A DNA stretch of 64,000 nt, from the NCBI RefSeq assembly GCF_037975245.1, contig NC_092576.1, forward strand, positions 3,417,001-3,481,000, read 5' to 3'. The stretch is from Apostichopus japonicus (Eukaryota; Echinodermata; Holothuroidea; Aspidochirotida; Stichopodidae). A program made the translations under genes and the position numbers. The notes under the pieces were generated by a model that saw only the letters and a program-made list of their open reading frames with translations, did not search any database and was not told the origin of the DNA. This document shows positions 1-11,223 of the stretch, piece by piece (within the stretch, counting starts at the first letter, position 1; each line of letters begins with the position of its first letter).

Positions 1-470
1 TGCCAACTTCACCTCAACCGTAAGGCTTTTGTATCTCAATATTTCTGAGTAAATGACAAATCAATGAACCTCCAGAGTTAAGACATCATAGTGATATTGG
101 CTATTCACAAATGGAGGGATAAAAGTTTCAATGCCATGGATTGCTCACCTATTTTGTCATTAAAATGCTAAATGGAATTCAGCTAAATTGATTTGATGTG
201 GTTGTTATTTTATTACTTTAGGATAGATAATAGTGCTGGAATGTGTCTGATTTCTCAATGACATCTAGTTTTGTATCCTAATTGTAACAATATAAGTGGT
301 TATAAGACTTAATGAGTTCCTTTTCCCCAATCCTCAGCCCCACCCGCAACTACTCAATATTGTCATCATCATGCATTGTTCTCTCTGAAGTTTGTTCTGA
401 ATTTGTAGCAGTAAATATGTCATGATAATAAGAATTCCATGAAATTTAAATTCCAAGTGAACTAAGTAAG
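1..470. other. Non-coding left flank
   Basis: AT-rich sequence before the minisatellite. I see no open frame of note, no splice-bounded exon and no repeat in it. Confidence 0.5.
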
Positions 471-2819
471 GGTACATAATACATAGTGTATACTAACAAG
501 TATCTTATGCTAGGGTATACACAGGGTACATGATACATAGTGTATACTAACAAGTATCTTATGCTAGGGTATACACAGGGTACATGATACATAGTGTATA
601 CTAACAAGTATCTTATGCTAGGGTATACGCAGGGTACATGATACATAGTGTATACTAACAAGTATCTTATGCTAGGGTATACACAGGGTACATGATACAT
701 AGTGTATACTAACAAGTATCTTATGCTAGGGTATACGCAGGGTACATAATACATAGTGTATACTAAGATGTATGTTATGCTAGGGTATATGCAGGGTACA
801 TGATACATAGTGTAACTAACAAGTATGTTATGCTAGGGTATACGCAGGGTACATAATACATAGTGTATACTAAGATGTATGTTATGCTAGGGTATATGCA
901 GGGTACATGATACATAGTGTAACTAACAAGTATGTTATGCTAGGGTATACGCAGGGTACATAATACATAGTGTATACTAAGATGTATATTATGCTAGGGT
1001 ATACGCAGGGTACATAATACATAGTGCAACTAACAAGTATGTTATGCTAGGGTATACACAGGGTACATAATACATAGTGTATACTAAGATGTATGTTATG
1101 CTAGGGTATACACAGGGTACATGATACATAGTGTAACTAACAAGTATGTTATGCTAGGGTATACGCAGGGTACATAATACATAGTGTATACTAAGATGTA
1201 TGTTATGCTAGGGTATACGCAGGGTACATAATACATAGTGTAATTTACAAGTATGTTATGCTAGGGTAAACACAGGGTACATTATACATAGTGTATACTA
1301 AGATGTATGTTATAAAATGCTAGGGCCTACACAGGGTACATTATACATAGTGTATACTAAGATGTATGTTATGCTAGGGTATACACAGAGTACATTATAC
1401 ATAGTGTATACTAAGATGTATGTTATGCTAGGATATACGCAGGGTACATAATACATAGTGTAATTTACAAGTATGTTATGCTAGGGTAAACACGGTACAT
1501 TATACATAGTGTATACTAAGATGTATGTTATAAAATGCTAGGGCCTACACAGGGTACATTATACATAGTGTATACTAAGATGTATGTTATGCTAGGGTAT
1601 ACACAGAGTACATTATACATAGTGTATACTAAGATGTATGTTATGCTAGGGTATACGCAGGGTACATAATACATAGTGTAATTTACAAGTATGTTATGCT
1701 AGGGTAAACACAGGGTACATTATACATAGTGTATACTAAGATGTATGTTATAAAATGCTAGGGCCTACACAGGGTACATTATACATAGTGTATACTAAGA
1801 TGTATGTTATGCTAGGGTATACACAGGGTACATAATACATAGTGTATACTAACAAGTATGTTATGCTAGGATATACACAGGGTACATGATACATAGTGTA
1901 TACTAACAAGTATGTTGTGCTGGGGTATACACAGGGTACATGATACATAGTGTATACTAACAAGTATCTTATGCTAGGGTATACGCAGGGTACATGATAC
2001 ATAGTGTATACTAACAAGTATCTTATGCTAGGGTATACACAGGGTACATGATACATAGTGTATACTAACAAGTATCTTATGCTAGGGTATACGCAGGGTA
2101 CATGATACATAGTGTATACTAACAAGTATCTTATGCTAGGGTATACGCAGGGTACATGATACATAGTGTATACTAACAAGTATCTTATGCTAGGGTATAC
2201 GCAGGGTACATGATACATAGTGTATACTAACAAGTATCTTATGCTAGGGTATACGCAGGGTACATGATACATAGTGTATACTAACAAGTATGTTGTGCTG
2301 GGGTATACACAGGGTACATGATACATAGTGTATACTAACAAGTATCTTATGCTAGGGTATACACAGGGTACATGATACATAGTGTATACTAACAAGTATC
2401 TTATGCTAGGGTATACGCAGGGTACATGATACATAGTGTATACTAACAAGTATCTTATGCTAGGGTATACGCAGGGTACATGATACATAGTGTATACTAA
2501 CAAGTATCTTATGCTAGGGTATACACAGGGTACATGATACATAGTGTATACTAACAAGTATCTTATGCTAGGGTATACGCAGGGTACATGATACATAGTG
2601 TATACTAACAAGTATCTTATGCTAGGGTATACACAGGGTACATGATACATAGTGTATACTAACAAGTATCTTATGCTAGGGTATACGCAGGGTACATGAT
2701 ACATAGTGTATACTAACAAGTATCTTATGCTAGGGTATACGCAGGGTACATGATACATAGTGTATACTAACAAGTATGTTGTGCTGGGGTATACACAGGG
2801 TACATGATACATAGTGTAT
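471..2819. repeat. 54-bp minisatellite, left half
   Basis: Head-to-tail copies of a unit of about 54 bp, with the recurring core GGTACATGATACATAGTG, run from about 471 to 2819 (roughly 43 units). There are several unit subtypes: an ACTAACAAGTAT type, an ACTAAGATGTAT type, and shorter units with GTAACTAAC. Between about 1250 and 1790 a higher-order unit of about 220 bp is repeated; its marker TATAAAATGCTAGGGCC occurs near 1310, 1529 and 1749. Because 54 is a multiple of three, the minus strand shows a long open frame of 18-residue repeats. I regard that as a by-product of the period. The array continues after the transposon at 8024. Confidence 0.97.
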
Positions 2820-3008
2820 GGGTCTGTTCACGTTAAAGCGCCCAAATTAGCATAAATGGCATTTGGAGCATTGTGACAAAATAATTAGAGATTCTAGAGA
2901 TACAAATATTATCCCCATGGAGAGAGTCCACCTAGCTGTACCTACCATAGCATAGACAATTTCCTGAGATATGCATATAGGTATGCTATACTCCCAGAAG
3001 TGCCGAAA

Positions 3009-3800
3009 TGTGGACGGAAAATGTTGCCGTTTTCAAACTGCACAATTTGTACTTTGATCTATTCTCAACTCCAAAAGAGGATTACTTCAAATTTTGTCAT
3101 GATTGAACTTTGTGGCTATAGGTTCCCTCTCATAAATATTTCAGAAAATTTCATTGATGAATTTGCGAATTATTGCGAAACTGGACCAGTGTTTCGGACA
3201 TCACTTTTTCCGTCCACATTTATACACCAATTTATGAGTGGCATAGTTTGGGGTGAAATAACAAATGTTGAAAGTGGTGTGCCTTTTCAATACTGTCATA
3301 GTTGTATCAAATAAAATATATATCAGATGCATGTCCATTCAGCCACATTTTACTACACAATGAAGTTAAAAAACATGCAAAATGTTTCCGTCCACATTTT
3401 GGTGATGTCCGAAACGTCATGAAGCAACTAATATATGAAGTATGCTAAAACCCACAAGACTGTTTTGTTACTCTAATTAAAGCATAAGTACTCCCTCAAC
3501 TACAGTATGTACATGACACATTTCCACTCATCCGTTTTGATTTTATAACCATTTCAAATTTTCCGTCCATGTGTGTGATGTCCGAAACACCAGTGATGTC
3601 CGAAACAAGTTTTAATTAATATTGCTTTATGTTGCTTGAAAAAAAGACACAATAGATGAGCACTTCATATATTATGACAAGTTCTATTGTTACAAACATA
3701 CATACTGCACTACTCAAAACTTCATCCATCTTTACCAAATATTATAGCAAAATAACCTTAAAAGTATGTTTCGGACATCACCATGTGTTTCGGACATCAC
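3009..3800. repeat. Left subterminal motif cluster
   Basis: The 14-mer GTGATGTCCGAAAC occurs on the + strand at 3402-3415, 3575-3588 and 3593-3606, and in reverse complement at 3191-3204, 3768-3781 and 3787-3800. A second motif, TTTCCGTCCA, accompanies it near 3207, 3386 and 3560, with an inverted copy near 3012. The mixed orientation and the position near one terminus resemble transposase-binding arrays known from CACTA-type elements. That role is inferred. Confidence 0.85.
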
Positions 3801-4427
3801 TTTTGTGAATCCAACATATTGTAAAACAGCACTAGTTTCAACTGAATGATTCAATTGGTTGATTTCAGTGTGCTAGAATACACTAAGATCCTACAACAGA
3901 ATGCTTCTTAACTTTTGGTGTCATTTGACCAACATGTATTCATCTTTTGATGACTTGTGACAAGTCTAAAATGATATTCTACATATTTGGGTATGAATGT
4001 TACTGGGAACATCAAGTTACTTGGATTTTTCTAGAACTGACATCATTAACACTACAATTTTCCATCATTTAGTACTGAAGAAGTAAAAAAAACATTTAGT
4101 GAAATTTTTTCTGACATAACATGTATCAGGATACCATCACAGTATACAGTACATTAGAAAGTAATGCTGTAATTGTCTGCTATAGCTTAAATCAAGCTAT
4201 TTGTCACAACCATAGAAAGCCTTTTATAGGCTAGAAGAACTACATCAAAGGGCACGTGGGTACCATGCATGGACTGTCATGTGATGTGTCTGAGCTTCCA
4301 TGGCGGTACCAATTTGATATTTCCCAATATCATATTGATAATTGTAAAGTTAATTACACACAATTGGAATAGGCCTAGATGAGTTTTGTAGCACAGTAGC
4401 TCATGTTTCTATCACATCGGTCTACAG

Positions 4428-4834
4428 CAGGGTTGTCCAACCTTTTGCAGAGGAGGGCCACATGGAATGATTATGATGAAGTAGGGGGCCGTATGAACCC
4501 TTCGCTCGATTTTTCGACTTTTTGCGCGAAGCCTAAGGCAACAAAATGTGAGCACTGCGCGTGGAGCGCACTAACTTATTTTCCTTCCTGATAAAACAGT
4601 CCAGCCGGCCCCCCTCCCCTCCCCTCCCCTCCGCTGAGAGAGTGTCATACAAACTGACCTGTATGAAGTTTTTTTTTTGGACCCAGAAGGTTCGAATGAT
4701 TGATTATATAGCTTCAAATTGTTATCAATAAATCTGCTCACTAAATTTCACACCGTAGAGCCTCTCTGGCGGGCCGGACGCAACCCTGCGGCGGGCCGGA
4801 CTGTGGCCAGCGGGCCGTAGGTTGGACAACCCTG
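4428..4834. mobile_element. hAT-type MITE, CAGGGTTGTCC family, copy A
   Basis: The ends CAGGGTTGTCCAACCT and its reverse complement (16 bp) bound a 407-bp element. The 8-bp target duplication GTCTACAG is perfect at 4420-4427 and 4835-4842. An 8-bp duplication with CAGGG...CCCTG ends is typical of hAT elements. There is no coding capacity. A second full-length copy lies at 63089-63490. This copy sits inside the larger transposon at 2820-8023, so it arrived later. Confidence 0.95.
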
Positions 4835-6267
4835 GTCTACAGCATAGTATGTCAACGTCACTTTGAAAAACTGAACACCGTTCAGTGTCGTCTGTCGCTC
4901 TATATGATATGGACTCAGTGTGCATCTATAATGCCCTATGTCAGAGCAGTTTTACTGTTGATGGGAACTTGATGGTTGTCAAGAAAAGCTACCAGTATTT
5001 TGGGAAGATGTTAGCTAAGTAGTAGGACTGTGGAACGTGTCTGGTGATCTAACCTATAAATGTTGGTCAACGACTATAAATATAATGTTAAGGTACAGAC
5101 ATTGCTAGGTAACTGTGTGTTGTCTGCTGCTCTAAGCCCAAATATACATTTACTGTACTAGTTAGTAAATCACAATTGGCAATGTTGAGATTAATGCAGT
5201 ATATCAGATTATTGGTACCACCCTGGAACACATTACAGTACATGACCCTCTATGACTGATATGTGGATTTACCGTGTGATGAAACCTCCAGGTTTACTTG
5301 ATGGTGTCAACAGTATTAATATACACAGAGTGGTGCATCATGCATGACCATGTTTTCATTCCGAGTTGCTTCAGACTTCAGAGCTTTAGTGATATGTATA
5401 CAGATATTTATCATTATGAAACTTAAGGATAAAGCTGAGCAATTTGCTGAGCTGCTGTATATCATAACATCTAGGCCTTATACTTATATGTAAGTTTAGG
5501 CCATAAGCTTAAATCATAACAATCTTACAAAGTAAATCATTTAATACATTTATATGTGACAAGGAGTATTTGTACAAACCATGAATACTTGTTTTTCACA
5601 TTATAATAGCCAAGGCATGATGAATCTCAATAAAGAAGGATATTTAAACTAGTACTTAGAGTACTACTACAGTAGTATATAGGCTACTACTGTTGCTTAG
5701 CTGGGCCAGTGGAAGCAATCTTCAACATTGGCAGATCCAGCTCAAAGGTGCATGAGGAGGTGGTGGGCGCGGGTGGGTACCATTTGAAGGGGTGCAAAAT
5801 AGTTGATATTGCTGACATTACAAAATAGGACCAAGCATTCTAGTGGAGTTTAGGATATGATACCTCCCCTCTGAAAATTGTTTAAATAGTAGACTCAATG
5901 ATACTAGCTACAACAGGTGGGTGCCAAATAATCTATGTAGGGATGTCTCCTGTGTACATCTGTATATTTATTAAATGGTAAATATTTGCTGTTTGTTTCA
6001 ATTATTGCAGACTTCATCTAGATAATGATGGAAATGTGGAAACCGTAAAAGATAAAAAGAATTCTATAACCCTTTTGGGGGAAAAATTTCTTTGCAGTCA
6101 ATAATAATACCATTTTCTGCAAAATAATACATAAGTTGATGTTTCTGGGAAGTGTTGGTGAATGCTGGCCATGCAAAAGGTATGCTGGACAGGTAACGAA
6201 TGTGGTGAAGCAGAGATTAACTTTATGCAAATGGTGATCAATGAATGGTTACTATATGGAGTGTTAT

Positions 6268-6495
6268 GGAGTTTTAGCTCAGTGGTTAACGCCGGTGCCT
6301 TTCAATCATTAGGTCCCGAGTTTGTGTCACTCCAAGATTAATGTATGTCGTCAAGTTACAGAGTTGTTGACAATTGACAATTTGTAATCATGGACATTAA
6401 ATATGAATGTAAGAGACTGACTTCTCTCAGCTTGCGGCCTTGATAAGCCAATGATGGCTTCTTCGCGAGTTCCTGCTTGCAGGAGGATCTAAACT
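6268..6495 (+). mobile_element. tRNA-derived SINE, copy A
   Basis: The head carries a Pol III A box (TAGCTCAGTGGTTAAC) and a degraded B box (around 6312-6332). A family-specific body follows, ending in the conserved GCTTGCAGGAGGATCTAAA. It is about 80 percent or more similar by eye to the copy at 38988-39220. Here the B box has changed from GGTTCGAG to a form beginning GAGTTTGTG, so internal transcription is probably weak or absent. Confidence 0.85.
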
Positions 6496-6901
6496 ACATG
6501 TGTGTATTTTGGATATATGTATGAATTGAGTATATAGTAACAGTAATTATTCATTTACATTAAATAGGGTTATCATTTATACCAAGCCTTCAGATTTTCA
6601 CTGATCACCTATCTTTTCACCTATCTGCTCTGTCCAGATGTTCAATTTGAAATATGTGCCTCAGGGCATTTGTTTTTTTCCAAGAATTTACAGTGCCATT
6701 ATTTTTTAGTACACCTTGTTGATTTCCCAGTCTATGGTGTTTTAATAAACTGCATTCCCTCAAAAATTCATAATATCTAGTGTAAATCTGCTACTGTCTG
6801 ACTGTTGTGCTCAGACTTTTGTTGCTTGGACAGGTTTGAAAAGCAAAAATATTACTTTATATTGTTGTTACTGTATGCAGCTTTGTGAACATTTTTCCAA
6901 G

Positions 6902-7498
6902 GTGATGTCCAAAACATTCAGTGATGTCCGAAACACTCATAAAGTAACTTTTAATGAACACTGAGGATTTGAACTACTGTATAATAAGTTCAAAACTGTC
7001 ATTATACCTTGTAGGTAGCTTGTCAACAACAAAGACCCCTTTGTTACAAATTTAACTTTTGATATGATATGCGTTCTGTAGAAAACATAACAGGGATGCA
7101 CTAATACAGTTGTGGTGATGTCCGAAACATAGTCCAAGACAGTCTAATGCAAATCTATAAAACAAGTGTTTGCATTTTTCATCATTTCAAATGAATTTGA
7201 TGCTGTTTGTTAACATATCCTGATGTACTGATATATATTGCTAAGTATTAACAAGCATGGCCTTCGTTTAATTGGATCCAAGTATCCGTTTTCTTTGTTT
7301 TGAACTTGGAACCTATGAAGGGTCCATAGATCTCTTTTGGTACAGGTATCAACTTACTAAAATGCTTTTCTATTCATTATTATTGCCATTAAATGAACAT
7401 CATTTGGCTTATTACTAAATATTACGTTTAATATATTAGGTAAACCATTGGTGGGTGATGTCCGAAACAAGATCATTTTGGGGGGTGATGTCCGAAAC
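6902..7498. repeat. Right subterminal motif cluster
   Basis: Exact copies of GTGATGTCCGAAAC lie at 6921-6934, 7115-7128, 7455-7468 and 7485-7498, with a one-base variant at 6902-6915. All are in the same orientation, unlike the mixed left cluster. The motif is essentially absent from the rest of the window, which ties it to this element. Confidence 0.85.
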
Positions 7499-8023
7499 AA
7501 GAGTCAAGAAAAAAAAAATTCTGAGAGGACATGACCCAGAATTTTCAGCTTTTGGTTAATATATGTGCTTATGTTGTGGTTTAATTTTATGGTATAATTG
7601 TTACTATTAATTTCAATTTTGTTCTTTAAAGAAAAACTTTTTAAACTTTATTTCAGGAAAAATTGAATATTTTCTAACGATACTCGAATATTTTTTAAAA
7701 AACATCATCGATATCATTGAAAACTTGTCTTACAATAGCAAATTTTGTGTTAATAAAGAAAATAAAAACAGAATTCCCAAATGTAGCAGCAATGGAATGA
7801 CACACCACCATTACAAAAAGAACAAATTTTGGAAAATTTATAGATTGTCACACTTTCAACCATCTTGAATATAATTTCCAGAATAGTTTAAGCTCTGGTC
7901 AATTCTGATTCATAAATTGCAGATATTAGTTACATTATTTACTTAGAATAGAAGTTCTTTACTGTAATTTGAAAATTTGGTACCTCAGGCAACCAAATTG
8001 GGCGCTTTAACGTGAACAGACCC

Positions 8024-9196
8024 GTATACTAACAAGTATCTTATGCTAGGGTATACACAGGGTACATGATACATAGTGCATACTAACAAGTATCTTATGC
8101 TAGGGTATACGCAGGGTACATGATACATAGTGTATACTAACAAGTATCTTATGCTAGGGTATACACAGGGTACATGATACATAGTGTATACTAACAAGTA
8201 TCTTATGCTAGGGTATACGCAGGGTACATGATACATAGTGTATACTAAGATGTATGTTATGCTAGGGTATATGCAGGGTACATGATACATAGTGTAACTA
8301 ACAAGTATGTTATGCTAGGGTATACGCAGGGTACATAATACATAGTGTATACTAAGATGTATGTTATGCTAGGGTATATGCAGGGTACATGATACATAGT
8401 GTAACTAACAAGTATGTTATGCTAGGGTATACGCAGGGTACATAATACATAGTGTATACTAAGATGTATATTATGCTAGGGTATACGCAGGGTACATAAT
8501 ACATAGTGCAACTAACAAGTATGTTATGCTAGGGTATACGCAGGGTACATAATACATAGTGTATACTAAGATGTATGTTATGCTAGGGTATACGCAGGGT
8601 ACATAATACATAGTGTAATTTACAAGTATGTTATGCTAGGGTAAACACAGGGTACATTATACATAGTGTATACTAAGATGTACGTTATAAAATGCTAGGG
8701 CCTACACAGGGTACATTATACATAGTGTATACTAAGATGTATGTTATGCTAGGGTATACACAGAGTACATTATACATAGTGTATACTAAGATGTATGTTA
8801 TGCTAGGGTATACACAGGGTACATGGTACATAGTGTATATAAACTAGAAAATTATGCTAGGGTATACACAGGGTACAACATAGTGTATACTAACAAGTAT
8901 GTTATGCTAGGATATACACAGGGTACATGATACATAGTGTATACTAACAAGTATGTTGTGCTGGGGTATACACAGGGTACATTATACATAGTGTACTAAC
9001 AATTATGTTATGCTGGGGTATACACAGGGTACATGATACATAGTGTAAGTAACAATTATGTTATGCTAGGGTATACACAGGGTACATAATACATAGTGTA
9101 TACTAACAAGTATGTTATGCTGGGGTATACACAGGGTACATTATACATAGTGTATACTAACAAGTATGTTTTGCTAGGGTATACACAGGGTACATG
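8024..9196. repeat. 54-bp minisatellite, right half
   Basis: This is the same 54-bp array as 471-2819, interrupted by the transposon at 2820-8023. It has about 22 units. The order of unit subtypes from about 8230 to 8800 closely follows that of about 745-1400 in the left half, which points to an internal block duplication. The last units (8820-9196) are more diverged, as expected at the edge of an array. Confidence 0.95.
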
Positions 9197-11223
9197 GGAT
9201 CTCAGGAGGCGCTGATGTTTGAAGTTACCATCACAGGTTTATCAGAAGCTCACATATTTACAGTGAAATTGATGTCTCACAGTAACATATCATTTTGTGT
9301 TTGTGTTCAAAAGTATCCTTTCATTATTTTTACATCCTGTTTTTATCACCATATAACTTTCTCTTTTTATGTTTCAATCATTATAGTGTTCTGGTGTCCT
9401 TACGGAGAAGGAAAGCGGACTTATTACTTGCATCTCAAAACTGGTCGTTGGCTGCTGCATCGTGAAACTGCTGACCTGTTTCCTGTAATTATCTGATTTT
9501 TATTTGATCTCTGATCATTTTAATATTTATCGAAGGGTACCAGTAGGTTATGTATTACAAGAGTAGCATTTGGCTGGACAATAAGCAATTGGTAATTATA
9601 TCACAATACATCTTCACAGTTTACACTTCATCTGTAAAGTGAGATCCTGGTGTGAACTTTAGATCCTTAACAAGATCATCTCCAAAGGCAAACTGACATG
9701 AAAACAGATGAAAGACACATTAATAACTAGAAAGAGGAAGAGATAACCAAATTAGATGAATGATAATATGGACAGGAAGTGTGAAGGGAGGAGGGTGGAG
9801 GTAGGAGAAATAGATTGAGCAGTGGTGTGCACGGGATTTAAAATTCATAATTTCCCCGAATATAATTAATGGCAAGAAGAAATGAATGATGTTATAATGG
9901 AGGATGACTACAATAGGGTCATTTAATTTAAAACAAAATGAAAGGTCAAATGGTGCATGGAGGCATATTTAGATGATTGTTTTAGGTCCATGTAAGTACA
10001 GTAGCTCTAACGAAGAATTGTGCAAATAAATAATAATCTCCACAAATCCCCTGACTTCTGAGGCAAATCTAGACTATAAATTAAGTCTGGTACCTGAATC
10101 TGTTTTTCATGCGGGGGGGGGGGGGGGGGGTATGCATAGGCAAATAAAGAATTTATCATGGAGGGTGCTGCCTGGGGTTATCAGTTGGAGCTATTTCCTA
10201 TGTAGGAGTATTGGAGGTCTATTTGAGGACTAGGATTGCTTTTAAAACTTTTGATGTCAAACTGTGCCTTCTGAGGCAAGTCTAGACTATAAATTAAGTC
10301 TATGTGAATAGCCCTAAACACAAGGTTTTGATTATAAATACTTTGTGTGTGTTTACAAAAAATGCACCTGTAGTAAGTGGTCCAGTTCTTCCATGGCTGA
10401 AGGTGTTAACCTTTCCCTTTCTGCTTGGGTCAAAGTGTCAGATTCTCTCCCTTTATTTACCTGCATCCGTCATTTTGCAGTTGATAATCAGTTTGCTAAC
10501 AGCTAGTTTTTACCTTTTCACTAATCTGGTTTACAGTTAAATGGAAAATTCCTTTCATGTTAATGTAGGTAACCGTAATTCATTGAGTATATTCTTAGCT
10601 GTAGGAAAGAACTTAAACCCTAAAGACAATATCAAAATAAAAACATTATTTCAAGTAATCAAGCCTGCCGAGAGATGAAGAGTTAACCATTCAAAACAAA
10701 CTTTCATCGTTGTCGTCTTCATTTTTATAAGAAAATTTTCTGCTAGTCTTTAACTTAAATTTTTTTAAAGTCGAGTAGTGTTTTGAAAGAATATCAACAA
10801 ATGAAATCAACAAATATTTTTTTGTCAAAATGAACTAGAACATATGTTTCAACATTTAGTTACAATTCAATATTGAACTCAGTATTCCATGAAAGTGTTA
10901 CACTAAATCTGCTAATAAGTTTAATGTTTGTTATTATTATTTTATCATTATATTTATATATCATTATATATTAAATTATTCTCATTGGTTTCCAACTCAA
11001 TAATATTTTCATCATATTCTGGATTTTTGTTGGTATAGTATATTCTTCGTATCCGTATCTACCTTGAAAACAAACATTTTAAGTTCAAGTGATCACTAAG
11101 TTTCCATGGTGACAAAATAACAGTATACTAAAATTTACAGCTATGCCCTGCAGTATAGGTAAAGTCAATACCAATCAACTGAATTGTATCATTGAGTTTT
11201 TCCTTTCCCTCTTTGTTTTTTAG
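9197..11223. other. Non-coding stretch between minisatellite and first recognised exon
   Basis: Mostly AT-rich DNA, with a run of about 20 G near 10112-10131. A stretch at 9388-9497 follows a possible acceptor (TTATAG), but no reading frame in it is convincing. The phrase CTTCTGAGGCAA(G/A)TCTAGACTATAAATTAAGTCT occurs twice in part, near 10058 and 10268, marking a small local duplication. I see no reliable gene. Confidence 0.4.

Larger units (their letters stand above)
2820..8023. mobile_element. Non-autonomous DNA transposon, 5.2 kb, GTAT target duplication
   Basis: The left end (2820-2845, beginning GGGTCTGTTCACG) and the right end (7998-8023) are perfect 26-bp inverted repeats. The element is flanked by GTAT at 2816-2819 and 8024-8027. 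Deleting it together with one GTAT restores an uninterrupted 54-bp minisatellite unit, so the boundaries are exact. No transposase can be seen: the largest frames are about 100 codons and run through repeat motifs. Both subterminal regions hold clusters of the 14-mer GTGATGTCCGAAAC, which could be transposase binding sites. It carries a hAT MITE at 4428-4834 and a SINE at about 6268-6495. A 4-bp duplication occurs in Sola, CMC/EnSpm and Academ elements; I cannot assign the family. The boundaries are seen in the sequence; the mobility class is inferred. Confidence 0.9.

Noticed and set aside
1748-2812. 354-codon minus-strand frame of perfect 18-residue repeats
   Set aside because: It is the 54-bp minisatellite read in a frame without stops. 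It breaks wherever a unit has an indel, and there is no splice or start context.
471-2819. CRISPR-like array
   Set aside because: Repeats are directly contiguous with no unique spacers, and the DNA is eukaryotic.
3000-3314. 104-codon frame inside the large transposon as a transposase
   Set aside because: It runs through the subterminal motifs and shows no transposase motif.
9388-9497. Possible exon after TTATAG
   Set aside because: No frame joins convincingly to the exon at 11224 and no donor is evident.
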